Assembly (NCBI GenBank): GCA_937929935.1
Contig: CALFUL010000011.1
Coordinates: forward strand, 124,001-188,000
Source: an uncultured Flavobacteriaceae bacterium
GTDB taxonomy: Bacteria; Bacteroidota; Bacteroidia; Flavobacteriales; Flavobacteriaceae
DNA length: 64,000 nucleotides
Direction of reading: 5' to 3'
The position numbers were made by a program, and so were the translations under genes. Below the pieces are notes generated by a model. The model searched no databases. It saw nothing but the letters and a program-made list of their open reading frames with translations, and was not told the origin of the DNA. The first letter of the stretch is position 1. The number at the start of each line of letters is the position of its first letter. Shown piece by piece: positions 7,858-18,246 of this stretch.

Positions 7858-9495
7858 TTACAACTCCCAAATATTAAAAGGTCTTGTAATTTTAGTTGCT
7901 CCTTTTTTACCTTTATCTGTAACTACTTTATAGGTTGGGTCTTCTAAAACATTAACATCAATAATATCTTCAGCATTAGCTAAGAGACGAATACAATCTT
8001 TACTCAAATGTTTTAGGTGTATATTTTTACCCGCCTTTTTGTATCGCTCAGTAATTTTATTCAAAGCTTCAATACCTGACATATCAGCAACCCTACTCTC
8101 TTGAAAATCAATAATTACCTCTTCAGGGTCATTTTGAATATCAAATTTTTCAGAAAAAGCTGTAGTAGATCCAAAAAACAAAGGCCCGTATATTTCATAG
8201 TGTTTAACGCCTTTGCCATCAATAAACTTTCTGGCACGTATTCGTTTTGCATTTTCCCATGAATATGCCAAGGCTGAAATAATAACCCCTAATAATACAG
8301 CAATTGCCAAATTGTGAGTTATAGCCGTTATTAGCGTTACTAAAACCATAACTATTACATCTGAATGAGGCATTTTTCTAAAGGTTTTAAAGCTAGCCCA
8401 TTCAAAAGTGCCAATGGCTACCATAAACATCAAACCAACCAATGCTGCCATGGGTAAGCGTTCAATCAAACTTGAACCAAACATGATAAAAACAAGTAGC
8501 ATTACAGCAGCAGTAATACCTGAAAGTCTTGCGCGAGCTCCTGAAGAAGTATTAATCAAACTTTGCCCAATCATAGCACAACCACCCATACCTGATAAAA
8601 ATCCTGATAAGATGTTGGCCGTTCCTTGAGCTACACATTCTCTGTTGCCGCTACCTCTTGTTTCAGTGATTTCATCAATGATATTTAAAGTCAAGAGGCT
8701 TTCAATTAATCCAACTCCAGCTACTATTGCAGCATATGGAAAAATAATCATTATAGATTTCCATGTATAAGGAATTTGAGGAATAGATAAAGGTGGAAAC
8801 CCACCTTTTATGGTTTCGCCTTCAGGCAATATATCAGCAACAGTGAGCGTGTTTACGCCTCCTACAATAACAATTAAAGAAACTACTATTATTGCTACTA
8901 GAGATGAGGGTATCGCTTTGGTTAACTTTGGTAAGCCCCATATAATAACCATTGTCAATAAGGTAAGCCCTAGCATCACTGCAAATGGCTCTGTTTCTAA
9001 AAGGGTATCTGTTGCGATGCCATCTACTCGTTCATAAAAATTTGGAAATTGCGCCATGAAAATGATAATCGCAAGTCCGTTTACAAATCCGAAAATAACA
9101 GGATGTGGCACTAAACGTATAAATTTACCTAGACGCAGAAGTCCGGCTCCTATTTGTAATAATCCGGCAATAATAACCGTGGCGAACACATAGTTTAAAA
9201 TGGTTTCTGGTTCTATACCCGGAAAATTTCTTTTCAATTCTAAAATCAATCCTACAAAAATTACGGCAACGGCTCCGGTTGCTCCAGAAATCATTCCGGG
9301 GCGCCCACCAAAAATTGAGGTAATCAGTGCTAAAACAAAAGCGGCGTATAAACCTGTTAAAGGAGAAAAACCCGGAATCAAAGCAAAAGCAATAGCTTCT
9401 GGCACCAAGGCTAGTGCTACTGTTAAACCTGAAAGAATTTCTGTTTTATAGTCTACTTTCTGCTTAAAATCGAAAAGATGAAGAAATTTACTCAT
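7858..9495 (-). CDS. SulP family anion transporter with STAS domain
   Basis: Inner-membrane transporter for an inorganic anion such as sulfate or bicarbonate. The first part is a multi-span membrane domain with family text GLTVALALVPEAIAFALIPG and PGMISGATGAVAV near the start. A C-terminal STAS domain (about 430-520) contains EVIIDFQESRVADMSGIEAL. 545 aa is typical. It is one of three SulP paralogues in the window and stands alone, convergent with 6334-7839. The substrate cannot be set from sequence; a cation-coupled uptake mode is inferred from the family. Confidence 0.9.
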   Translation of the reverse strand: MSKFLHLFDFKQKVDYKTEILSGLTVALALVPEAIAFALIPGFSPLTGLYAAFVLALITSIFGGRPGMISGATGAVAVIFVGLILELKRNFPGIEPETILNYVFATVIIAGLLQIGAGLLRLGKFIRLVPHPVIFGFVNGLAIIIFMAQFPNFYERVDGIATDTLLETEPFAVMLGLTLLTMVIIWGLPKLTKAIPSSLVAIIVVSLIVIVGGVNTLTVADILPEGETIKGGFPPLSIPQIPYTWKSIMIIFPYAAIVAGVGLIESLLTLNIIDEITETRGSGNRECVAQGTANILSGFLSGMGGCAMIGQSLINTSSGARARLSGITAAVMLLVFIMFGSSLIERLPMAALVGLMFMVAIGTFEWASFKTFRKMPHSDVIVMVLVTLITAITHNLAIAVLLGVIISALAYSWENAKRIRARKFIDGKGVKHYEIYGPLFFGSTTAFSEKFDIQNDPEEVIIDFQESRVADMSGIEALNKITERYKKAGKNIHLKHLSKDCIRLLANAEDIIDVNVLEDPTYKVVTDKGKKGATKITRPFNIWEL

Positions 9496-9612
9496 GAATT
9501 CTGTACTTTATTTCAATATCACTACTGAATTTAAGCCGGCAAAAATAAGGCATATTACCCTACTAAACAGTCTATTATTAAAAAACGTAGGTGAGGCTAA
9601 AATATCACAACT

Positions 9613-10050
9613 TTAATTCGCCCAATAATCAACCACAAATACTTTTTCAACATAAGGCTGTAAACTTGCTACAAATTCTTGATGCTTTGGGTGCGGCGTG
9701 TAAATACTATCTCTGTCTTTTTCAGAATTAAAGGTTAGCATATAGCAATGTGTAAAGTCTTGATGAAAATTTTCGGGACTATCATTTAAGCCCCATTCAA
9801 AATCTTTTATCACTGAAATATGCTCAGGAAGAGCGTTGAAACTATCATTCAATTTTGAAACTTCAGCTTCACTAGCATCATTATTAAACTTAAAAATCAC
9901 AACATGTCTCAATAGTTTTTCCTTATCTTTTTTCATCATTTTAGCGTCTTCTTTTTCAGTTTTCACTTCTTTTTTATTGACCTCATTACAGGATACTTGT
10001 AAAAAACAACTGATTAAAATTACAGCCAATGCTTTTTTAGTTAGTCTCAT
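9613..10050 (-). CDS. Dabb (stress-responsive A/B barrel) domain lipoprotein
   Basis: A lipoprotein signal (LISCFLQVSCNE, Cys21) is followed by a Lys/Glu-rich linker and one ferredoxin-like Dabb domain from about residue 47: LLRHVVIFKFNNDASEAEV, FEWGLNDSPENFHQDFTHCY, and the closing KVFVVDYWAN. In bacteria such exported Dabb proteins are common in Bacteroidota, and their substrate is not known. It is 76 bases from the SDR gene on the same strand and may be read with it. Confidence 0.8.
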   Translation of the reverse strand: MRLTKKALAVILISCFLQVSCNEVNKKEVKTEKEDAKMMKKDKEKLLRHVVIFKFNNDASEAEVSKLNDSFNALPEHISVIKDFEWGLNDSPENFHQDFTHCYMLTFNSEKDRDSIYTPHPKHQEFVASLQPYVEKVFVVDYWAN

Positions 10051-10126
10051 TTATTAAATTTAATATTAGTTAGTAATAAACTTCTTTGATACAAGCTTCT
10101 TAGCATTTTAAATCTCGATTATCGAG

Positions 10127-10921
10127 TTAAACAATTCCGCCTGTACTACCCCCATCTACTTTTATCACAGAACCATTTGTGGCTGCTGCTAAAGGACTAC
10201 ATAAATAGGTGATTGTATGGGCTACTTCTTCAACTTTCGCAAAACGTTGCAATAGTGAAGAGGTACGTACCTCGGTAAAAAAACTTTCTTCAACTTGTGC
10301 AATTGTCTTGCCTTTCTTTTTGGCTTCAGTTTTTAAAAATTGCTCAGCTCCTTCAGATAAAGTAGAGCCCGGAACTACAGTGTTTACCGTTACTTCTGAA
10401 CCTTTCGTTACTTGTGCCAACCCTCTTGAAACAGCATGTAAAGCTGCTTTGGTCATGCTATACGAAATCATATCAGTAGGCACTAAGGTGGCGCATTCAC
10501 TTGAAATGAAAAGAATACGCCCCCAATTTTTGGCTAACATATTTGGAAGGATTGATTTTGATAAACGAACGCCACTCATCACATTCACTTCAAACTGACG
10601 GTACCAATCTTCATCTGAAGATTCGAAATATGAGCCTGCAGCATAAATACCCACATTATTGATTAAAATATCTATTTCAGGAAGTTTTTTAAGCAAGGCC
10701 TGTACCTCATTAGATTTACTAAAATCAGCAGCAAAACCTGAAATAGAAACCGCAGGAAACTCATGCTGTAATTTTACTACTGCAGCTTTTAATTTCATCG
10801 TGGTTCTGCTATTAAGAATAACATCAACACCTTCTTGGGCTAAACTTTTAGCTGTTGCAAAGCCTATACCCGCTGTTGAACCTGTTATAAAAGCTGTTTT
10901 GCCTTGAAGTTTTAAATTCAT
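10127..10921 (-). CDS. Short-chain dehydrogenase/reductase
   Basis: Classical SDR oxidoreductase using NAD(P)H. The Rossmann glycine motif TGSTAGIGFA near residue 14, the NNVG segment near 88, catalytic Ser in ISSECATL and YSMTK (Tyr/Lys pair about 153-157), and a C-terminal GGSTGG that is standard for the family. 264 aa is normal. The upstream PhyH-type dioxygenase lies on the same strand, 77 bases away, with a REP-like element between them. Substrate unknown; SDRs next to PhyH enzymes often act on secondary metabolites or lipids, which is only a hint here. Confidence 0.85.
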   Translation of the reverse strand: MNLKLQGKTAFITGSTAGIGFATAKSLAQEGVDVILNSRTTMKLKAAVVKLQHEFPAVSISGFAADFSKSNEVQALLKKLPEIDILINNVGIYAAGSYFESSDEDWYRQFEVNVMSGVRLSKSILPNMLAKNWGRILFISSECATLVPTDMISYSMTKAALHAVSRGLAQVTKGSEVTVNTVVPGSTLSEGAEQFLKTEAKKKGKTIAQVEESFFTEVRTSSLLQRFAKVEEVAHTITYLCSPLAAATNGSVIKVDGGSTGGIV

Positions 10922-10948
10922 AAAAAAGATAAATGATATTCTTTAATT

Positions 10949-11001
10949 ACCTCACCCAAAGGGGAGGTCAAAATTACGAAAGTAATTCTGGGAGGGGCTT
11001 A
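10949..11001. repeat. REP-like GC-rich palindrome, copy 2 (compound)
   Basis: An inner hairpin ACCTCACCCAAAGGGGAGGT (10949-10968) is followed by ATTAC-GAAA-GTAAT (10973-10986) and then GGGAGGGGCTTA reaching the stop codon of the PhyH gene. It holds GC-rich blocks on both sides of an AT-rich hairpin, the fuller form of the repeat family. Confidence 0.65.
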
Positions 11002-11970
11002 CCAGTTATTCAAACCTAGTAGTTTTTTTCCTAAGTCAGTCAATTCAGCCGTTTCATATTTGGTTTGTTCCCAATTTCTTGGGTCTCCAGGAAAAGCATA
11101 GCCTTCGGGTGCAATTCTATTCTTCCATGAATTGATACGCCAGTTTCTAAGTTCTTGATTGTCTTCTTCAGCAGGCATCATAGAAATGTATTGGGCGGCC
11201 CGCACTTTATCTCCTGATTTGTTTGGTCGAATACCGTGCGGTTCAGTACTATTGAAAATAAGCAAGTCGCCTGCTTCCATTTTGACTTTAACAATTTTAT
11301 CTTCTAATTCTGAAATGTCAGGTTTAAAACGATCGCGGTCTTCTGGTTGGGTTAATTTCCAGGTATCATAGTTTCGATATAACCAAGGTATGCATTGAAA
11401 GCCTCCCATATTTTCATCGGTTTGGTCAGCAAGTGCTAAAACGCCTTGAACATTTTGTGGTTTGGTTTCAGGGTCATAATCCCAATGAATAAATCCTTTT
11501 TTATCAACTCCGGGCTGAAGAGGAAAATTCAAATTCGCTCTATCAATGGTTACCCATAGTTTTTCTGTACCCCAAACGTCAGCAAAGGCATCATACACAC
11601 GTTGCATTTGACGGTTATTCCACAAGTGCTGATGATTATAGACTTCAACCATACCTGTACCTTCTAATTCTTTCATTTTCATTTCAGCACGAGGAGGAGC
11701 ATACCAGGTTTCAGAATCATTAGGATCTTTTTCGTCAAATTTCCATATAAAATCAGCGGTAGCTTTTGCTTGTTCTTTGGGTATCGCATTTTTAATGACA
11801 ATGTATCCGTTATGCATCCAAAATTGCCAATCTTCTTCAGTTAAAACACGCAATGGCTTCCCGTTTGAACGGTCATTTAATTTCTGCTTACTACTGGTCG
11901 CGGTTGAAGGGTTTCCTGGAATTTCTTCATGGGCCTTATTGGCCATTTCAATCTTATATTTTGAATCCAT
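10999..11970 (-). CDS. Phytanoyl-CoA dioxygenase (PhyH) family oxygenase
   Basis: Fe(II)/2-oxoglutarate-dependent oxygenase. The iron triad fits HWDYDPE (His and Asp) and a distal His in NSTEPHGIRPNKSGDKVRAA, whose Arg would bind 2-oxoglutarate. Before it stands a 45-residue hydrophilic head. The 323-residue length matches bacterial PhyH proteins. It is first on the strand ahead of the SDR, suggesting oxidation of a hydroxylated product. The target molecule is not evident; ectoine or lipid hydroxylases belong to the same superfamily but no ectoine genes are present. Confidence 0.85.
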   Translation of the reverse strand: MDSKYKIEMANKAHEEIPGNPSTATSSKQKLNDRSNGKPLRVLTEEDWQFWMHNGYIVIKNAIPKEQAKATADFIWKFDEKDPNDSETWYAPPRAEMKMKELEGTGMVEVYNHQHLWNNRQMQRVYDAFADVWGTEKLWVTIDRANLNFPLQPGVDKKGFIHWDYDPETKPQNVQGVLALADQTDENMGGFQCIPWLYRNYDTWKLTQPEDRDRFKPDISELEDKIVKVKMEAGDLLIFNSTEPHGIRPNKSGDKVRAAQYISMMPAEEDNQELRNWRINSWKNRIAPEGYAFPGDPRNWEQTKYETAELTDLGKKLLGLNNW

Positions 11971-12035
11971 AGAACTAGAATTTAATCCTATTAAAGTAAA
12001 ACAATTTTTTTAGATGCAGAATTCGAATAAAAAGG

Positions 12036-12078
12036 TGTAAAAACAGAATCGCCGCGGACATGGTGACCGCAGCGATTC
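12036..12078 (-). terminator. Strong hairpin with T-run on the minus strand
   Basis: GAATCGCCGCGG (12046-12057) pairs with CCGCAGCGATTC (12067-12078), 11 of 12 bases, over a nine-base loop. On the minus strand it is followed by TGTTTTTA (12045-12038), the layout of a factor-independent stop. No minus-strand gene ends here, so it would close a non-coding transcript from 12.1-12.3 kb. It is 66 bases upstream of the PhyH start. Confidence 0.6.
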
Positions 12079-12204
12079 CTAACTAAATAACCAACCAAAA
12101 AATTGTTGCAACGTGTACTTAGCGTACCCGTGATACTTTTTTTAAACTGAATTTTAATTCAATTTAAGTGTTTTTTAATGGGTTGGTTATTACTATAAAA
12201 CACT
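12079..12204 (-). ncRNA. Candidate structured non-coding RNA or leader
   Basis: No ORF is visible, but pairing segments are packed here: AATAACCAACC (12086-12096) with GGTTGGTTATT (12181-12191), a perfect 11-base match; AGTGTTTT (12167-12174) with AAAACACT (12197-12204); and AAACTGAATT/AATTCAATTT around 12144-12165 with one mismatch. The first two cross each other, so they would form a pseudoknot or alternative states. A terminator-type hairpin lies at 12036-12078. Strand is inferred from the T-run. No named RNA family was recognised. The remaining gap 12205-12397 is AT-rich with no feature seen. Confidence 0.35.
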
Positions 12205-12397
12205 CAACTTAAAAACGTAGGTTTTCAAACAATCATTGCCCTAAAACTTGTTAGGTTGTGTTAAAATTTTGAGCATTTCATCGTTTTATTTGTCATACAT
12301 CCGATTTTTTTAGATTAAATGCATTTTGCCATTTTAACAGCACTATATTTCTTGTTTGAAGTGTTTCAAAACTTCATGTTTCATTTTTTAATTTCAT

Positions 12398-12405
12398 TAG
12401 CTTTG
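12398..12405 (+). promoter_or_regulatory. Candidate -7 box for gpsA
   Basis: TAGCTTTG fits TAnnTTTG and lies 18 bases before the gpsA ATG, giving a leader of about a dozen bases. A -33 TTG is not clear. Confidence 0.5.
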
Positions 12406-12423
12406 TTTTGTTAAATTTAAACA

Positions 12424-13425
12424 ATGAGTAAGCCATTACAATTTGGAGTTTTAGGAGGGGGTAGCTGGGCAACCGCTATTGTAAAGATGTTATTAGAAAA
12501 TCAAGACACGGTGGGGTGGTATATGCGCAATACTGAGTCTATAGCCTATATAAAGTCTGAAAACCACAACCCCAACTATTTAAGTTCAGTAGAGTTTCAA
12601 TCTAAACAATTGGCTTTAACCAATGATATAAACACTTTAGTTGAAAATACAGAAGTTCTCATTTTTGCGATTCCCTCAGCTTTTTTAGAAAGTGAATTGC
12701 AAAAATTGAAAAGCCCATTAAAAGGTAAAATTATTTTTTCAGCGATTAAAGGAATTGTACCTGAAACTGGCTTAATTGTATGTGAGCATTTTCATGACAA
12801 GTACGCTATTCCTTTCAATGACATAGGAGTAATTACTGGGCCTTGCCATGCTGAAGAGGTTGCTCTTGAGCGCTTATCCTATTTAACCATTGCTAGTGCT
12901 GATGAAGACAAAGCGGCCTTGGTTGCGAACAACTTGAAAAGTCACTATATAAAAACCAAAATTTCTGATGATATTATTGGTACAGAATACGCAGCTATGC
13001 TTAAAAACATTTATGCTTTGGCGGCTGGTATTTATCATGGTTTGGGTTATGGCGATAATTTTCAGAGTGTTTTAATGAGTAATGCCATACGTGAAATGAA
13101 GCGTTATATAAAACGTGTTCATAAAATGAAACGCAACATTAACAACTCAGCCTATTTGGGCGATTTATTAGTTACAGGCTACTCTACTTTTAGTCGTAAC
13201 AGAATGTTTGGTACTATGATTGGTAAGGGGTATACCGTTAAAAGTGCGCAAATGGAAATGAAAATGGTGGCTGAAGGTTATTACGCTGCAAAAACTGCTT
13301 ATAATCAAAAAACTGAGTTCAAGAAACAGGTCAAGACTCCTATTATTGATGCCGTATATAAAGTGCTTTATAAAAAGGGCAATGCCCGACGTATTTTTAA
13401 AGAACTCACTAACGAATTAGACTAA
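12424..13425 (+). CDS. gpsA: NAD(P)H-dependent glycerol-3-phosphate dehydrogenase
   Basis: Reduces dihydroxyacetone phosphate to sn-glycerol-3-phosphate for phospholipid synthesis, in the cytosol. The N-terminal dinucleotide motif GVLGGGSWATAI (8-19), the ISAIKGIVPETG-like segment (SAIKGIVPETG), ITGPCHAEEVA and catalytic Lys in AMLKNIYALAAGI are all present. 333 aa is standard. It converges on glpK, 17 bases apart, so the two glycerol-phosphate enzymes may read into each other. Its leader is short with a candidate box at 12398-12405. Confidence 0.95.
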   Translation: MSKPLQFGVLGGGSWATAIVKMLLENQDTVGWYMRNTESIAYIKSENHNPNYLSSVEFQSKQLALTNDINTLVENTEVLIFAIPSAFLESELQKLKSPLKGKIIFSAIKGIVPETGLIVCEHFHDKYAIPFNDIGVITGPCHAEEVALERLSYLTIASADEDKAALVANNLKSHYIKTKISDDIIGTEYAAMLKNIYALAAGIYHGLGYGDNFQSVLMSNAIREMKRYIKRVHKMKRNINNSAYLGDLLVTGYSTFSRNRMFGTMIGKGYTVKSAQMEMKMVAEGYYAAKTAYNQKTEFKKQVKTPIIDAVYKVLYKKGNARRIFKELTNELD

Positions 13426-13442
13426 TAAAGTACATTAGTTAG

Positions 13443-14942
<1,500 letters not shown>

Positions 14943-15015
14943 CTATTATGCAGGTAGTAGCATAATTAATGCTTAAATATAGGGGTTTCTATTTGAGTCT
15001 CAAAAGCCGTAGAAA

Positions 15016-17412
15016 CTAATCAATAATAATGGTTAAAACACCTTCGTTTCCGAGGTCATCTAATGCAGTAATTTTGTGTTTTCCTACGGATGGAAGAATC
15101 CCTATTTCGTGAAAATTTCGAGTTTGCTCTAGATACACATCATCTAAATACCAATAAACCAGCGCTTCATCATTGCTATGTGCCAGTTTCAAAACTAATT
15201 CATTTTGCTTGCCTTCAAAATTTTTAGTCAATGTAATTCGATTTCCATTTTTGGGATAAATAAACTGCATGGTTGGCTCAGCATTTACACTTTTACAATC
15301 TTCTCTAAAAAGCGGTAAGGTTCTATAAGTAGGATGTGTTTTCTTATAATAGAACTCCATCAGTGGAGGTAGAGAAAACCAAGATCTTGAATTGGTAATA
15401 GAAAGATCTGCGCAAGAAGAATTAACTCGAAATTGGTTATTCTTATCTAAATGCACCTGATGATGAAAACTACAAGATTGAACATAGTTTTTTTTCTTTG
15501 GGATATCAATGGTTTTCTTCTGACAAATATCAGTGGCTAAATAACCGCTCATTGAACAAACTTCTATCATTGCAAATTCATCAAAAGGTTTTTGAAACCA
15601 ATTGCTTTGCGGAAGCAAATCAAAAACTTCAAATAAAATTGGCGCTGCACTTCTAACCCCCGTAACATCTGGTCGCCCTTCGCCATCAGCATTACCAACC
15701 CAAACACCTACCACATGATCAGCTGTTAAGCCAATCGCCCAAGCATCTTTATTACCATAACTCGTACCTGTTTTCCAAGCTATTTGACGACTGCTATCAT
15801 AATATTGCCAAGATTCATCTCCTTCAGGGCGATTAACTTGTTTCATTGCCTCAAAAGTTAAATATAGGCTTGCGGCATCAAAGACTGTTTTTTGTCTTGA
15901 TTTTTGTCCAAAATCAATGGTTTTATTGGACTCTAAAACAAGGTTTTTAAACTCCCTATCAAAATATTCGCTTGAGGTTTCATTAAAATGATTGAGGGTA
16001 GAAGCTAAGTTTGCGTAGGTTTTACATAAATCCCAAAGATTCGTTTCTGCACCACCTAAAATTAAGGTTAAGCCGTAATGATCGGCAGATTTGTTTAATC
16101 CTCCTAATTCAAACTGATTAAGTTGATCTCTAAATTTTTGCAAACCATATTGTTGCAATAATCGAACTGCAGGTATATTTAAAGAACGTGAAAGCGCATC
16201 TTTTGCAGGTATTGCACCGCTATAGTTTTCAATGAAATTTTCTGGTCTATAGCCCGCTATTTGAGTAGGCACATCTGCTACCAACATATCTGGTAATAAT
16301 TCGCCGGCATCTAACATCGCACTATACAGCAAAGGTTTTAATGTGCTTCCTGTACTGCGATTTGCCTGTACAAGATCAACATCTTTTTGATGTATTGCTG
16401 TTGTTTGTGTATTGCCTACATAACTTAGAATTTCTCTTGTTTTTACATCTAAAACTAAAATTGCAGCATTGTGTACTTGATTTTGCTTCAAGCTATTGTA
16501 ATGTTTGTTTAAAATAGCATTTACATTGCCTTGAAGATTAGCATTTATAGTGCTCTGAATGCTTTGACCCTTTTTAGATTTGGCCAAATATTGCACCAAA
16601 TGTGGAGCAAAGTTTGGAAGAGAATAAGGTTTTTGAGGAAGCTTTTCGAGCAATGCTAATTTAAAAGTGGTAGCATCTATATAATTTTCATCAAGTAGTT
16701 TTTGTAGCAATCTATTTCTTTTCTGTAGTAATTTTTTTTGATTTTTTCCAGGGTAGATCAAACTAGGTGCATTGGGTAAAACTGCTAAAGTTGCTGATTC
16801 TGCCCAAGACAATTGATGAGGTTGTAAACCAAAATAGCGCCATGCCGCGGCATCTAAACCCACTACATTACCACCAAATGGGGCATGGCTTGTGTACAGT
16901 TTTAAAATGTCTTTCTTCGAGTATCTAATCTCAAGGCGCGTTGCCAGAACCAATTCATAAAATTTTTCGAAATAAGACCGTTCTTTTTTTCTAGATAAGC
17001 GAATGACCTGCTGGGTCAGTGTACTCGCACCTCTAACCTTCTTGCCTTTAGAAATATTTACCTTTGCAGCTTTTGCTATTGAAACAGGATTAAACCCAAC
17101 ATGTGAATAAAAATACGCATCTTCAAACTGCAACAAACAGGTTTCAAACTTACTAGGAATACTATCAATAACCGGAAAACGCCATTGACCATCGTCTGCT
17201 ATTTTAGCTCCTAATAATAACCCCGTACGACTTTCAACAACCGTTGATGTTGGTGTTTTAAATAATACTTTTGGAAGACAGAAATAATAGACAATTAATA
17301 GAAATACAAAAAGAATGAATTTTTTTGGATGTTTCTTTAAAAGACCTCCCCTAGCCCCTTCGAAGGAGGGGGATGGTTTTGATCTTCCAAAATTTTTTTT
17401 TGTCAGTTTCAA
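15016..17412 (-). CDS. pbpC: Penicillin-binding protein 1C (bifunctional glycosyltransferase/transpeptidase-type)
   Basis: Peptidoglycan polymerase anchored in the inner membrane by one helix (about 31-45). Glycosyltransferase family 51 text: FEDAYFYSHVGF with Glu97, and RGASTLTQQ at 127-135. The transpeptidase domain has S356-T-L-K359 (STGSTLKP), SRSLN and KTGTS. A PBP1C C-terminal beta domain completes 798 aa. No ATG precedes the membrane helix: the first in-frame codon usable is TTG at 17412 and the next Met is residue 365; a TGA lies 12 codons upstream of the TTG. Residues 13-24 (PSPSFEGARGGL) are encoded by a REP-like repeat. In E. coli the homologue neighbours an alpha-2-macroglobulin gene; such a gene lies at 20926-26445. 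Confidence 0.9.
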   Translation of the reverse strand: MKLTKKNFGRSKPSPSFEGARGGLLKKHPKKFILFVFLLIVYYFCLPKVLFKTPTSTVVESRTGLLLGAKIADDGQWRFPVIDSIPSKFETCLLQFEDAYFYSHVGFNPVSIAKAAKVNISKGKKVRGASTLTQQVIRLSRKKERSYFEKFYELVLATRLEIRYSKKDILKLYTSHAPFGGNVVGLDAAAWRYFGLQPHQLSWAESATLAVLPNAPSLIYPGKNQKKLLQKRNRLLQKLLDENYIDATTFKLALLEKLPQKPYSLPNFAPHLVQYLAKSKKGQSIQSTINANLQGNVNAILNKHYNSLKQNQVHNAAILVLDVKTREILSYVGNTQTTAIHQKDVDLVQANRSTGSTLKPLLYSAMLDAGELLPDMLVADVPTQIAGYRPENFIENYSGAIPAKDALSRSLNIPAVRLLQQYGLQKFRDQLNQFELGGLNKSADHYGLTLILGGAETNLWDLCKTYANLASTLNHFNETSSEYFDREFKNLVLESNKTIDFGQKSRQKTVFDAASLYLTFEAMKQVNRPEGDESWQYYDSSRQIAWKTGTSYGNKDAWAIGLTADHVVGVWVGNADGEGRPDVTGVRSAAPILFEVFDLLPQSNWFQKPFDEFAMIEVCSMSGYLATDICQKKTIDIPKKKNYVQSCSFHHQVHLDKNNQFRVNSSCADLSITNSRSWFSLPPLMEFYYKKTHPTYRTLPLFREDCKSVNAEPTMQFIYPKNGNRITLTKNFEGKQNELVLKLAHSNDEALVYWYLDDVYLEQTRNFHEIGILPSVGKHKITALDDLGNEGVLTIIID

Positions 17413-17488
17413 TAGTTCAATTTCTTGAAAATCTTTTCAAAAAAATACGATTATTAAGCCCCTCCTTTAGAGGGGTTTGGGGAGGCTT
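17342..17488. repeat. Inverted pair of REP-like palindromes across a gene junction (REPIN-like)
   Basis: The left copy (17342-17376) contains CCTCCCCTAGCCCC and GGAGGGGG; the right copy (17456-17488) contains GCCCCTCC and GGGGAGG. The reverse complement of the right copy matches the left at most positions, so they form an inverted pair with about 80 AT-rich bases between. The left copy is coding in pbpC (residues 13-24); the right copy encodes the last 10 residues of the monooxygenase-like gene. Confidence 0.7.
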
Positions 17489-17783
17489 CATATTCTCGCT
17501 CCACCAAACAAATTCGAACCTTATACCAAGAATACCAATCTTTAACTCCTTTTTGCTGTGCAAATAAATGATCGGCGTTTGATTTCCAATTCGCTATTGC
17601 TTCTAGACTTTTCCAGTAACTGACCGTTATACCAATTTCATCGCGAGCGCTTTCAATACCTAGATAATCTGGTTGCTCTTTGGCCAAATCAGCCATTTGT
17701 TTCGCCATTTCTTCATACCCTTCGATTGCATCAGTTTGCTTTGAGGTAAAAATAACAGCGTAATATGGCGCCTTTGAAATCAT
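17454..17783 (-). CDS. Antibiotic-biosynthesis-monooxygenase (ABM) family protein
   Basis: A 109-residue ferredoxin-like dimeric barrel protein: YYAVIFTSKQTDAIEGYEEM, then PDYLGIESARDEIGITVSYW and LEAIANWKSNADHLFAQQKG, the typical ABM core. Family members oxidise or bind small quinone or haem-like compounds; the substrate here is unknown. The core ends at about residue 97, and the tail ASPNPSKGGA comes from a REP-like repeat, so the natural stop was probably lost. It is 12 bases after the neighbouring 118-residue gene on the same strand. Confidence 0.8.
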   Translation of the reverse strand: MISKAPYYAVIFTSKQTDAIEGYEEMAKQMADLAKEQPDYLGIESARDEIGITVSYWKSLEAIANWKSNADHLFAQQKGVKDWYSWYKVRICLVEREYEASPNPSKGGA

Positions 17784-17795
17784 TTAAATTTAAGA

Positions 17796-18152
17796 TTATA
17801 CGATATATTCTTTTTCTAAAAAATAAGACACTATGGCTTCTTTCATTAAGACTGATTGTTCGCCAGCTTTAAGTAATGGCAATTCTTCTTTTACGGTGTA
17901 ATGCGGCCAACTATCTTCATCAAAATGTGAAAATTCATAATATCCGTAAGGCTCAAGAAGCCTACAAATAGCAATATGCATTAAATCAACCTTATGGTCT
18001 TTTTTAAATTTTTTGTGATATTGACCTAGTTCTTGTACGCCAACCAAATAAATAATAGCATCAAGCTCTAATGGGTCTCCATCTGCAAATTGACCAGATA
18101 ACTTTTCTACTAACCCCTCCCAACGTTCTTTTAAAACAATATCTCTTGCCAT
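17796..18152 (-). CDS. Conserved hypothetical protein
   Basis: 118 aa, no signal or membrane segment, mixed charge, rich in aromatic residues in its second half (GYYEFSHFDEDSWPHYTVKE). It looks like a soluble cytosolic protein. I recognise it only as a type often seen in flavobacteria without a known role. It lies just ahead of the ABM gene with a 12-base gap, so they are probably co-transcribed; divergent from the CvpA-like gene. Confidence 0.65.
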   Translation of the reverse strand: MARDIVLKERWEGLVEKLSGQFADGDPLELDAIIYLVGVQELGQYHKKFKKDHKVDLMHIAICRLLEPYGYYEFSHFDEDSWPHYTVKEELPLLKAGEQSVLMKEAIVSYFLEKEYIV

Positions 18153-18246
18153 ATATTTTCAAATTCATTGCTGTCAAATTTAGAACTTGACTGAGCTCGA
18201 CCAAACAGCTATACAAAGGTACAAATCAAAGTTCTATATTTGTGTT

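Noticed and set aside
10209..10907. Plus-strand open frames opposite the SDR gene
   Set aside because: They mirror a well-supported SDR with all catalytic motifs; no start signals or motif support for the opposite strand.
18235..18242. TATATTTG just before the CvpA-like ATG as a promoter
   Set aside because: It is five bases from the ATG, too near for a -7 box with a normal leader, and no TTG lies at the -33 distance. Leaderless translation is possible but not supported.
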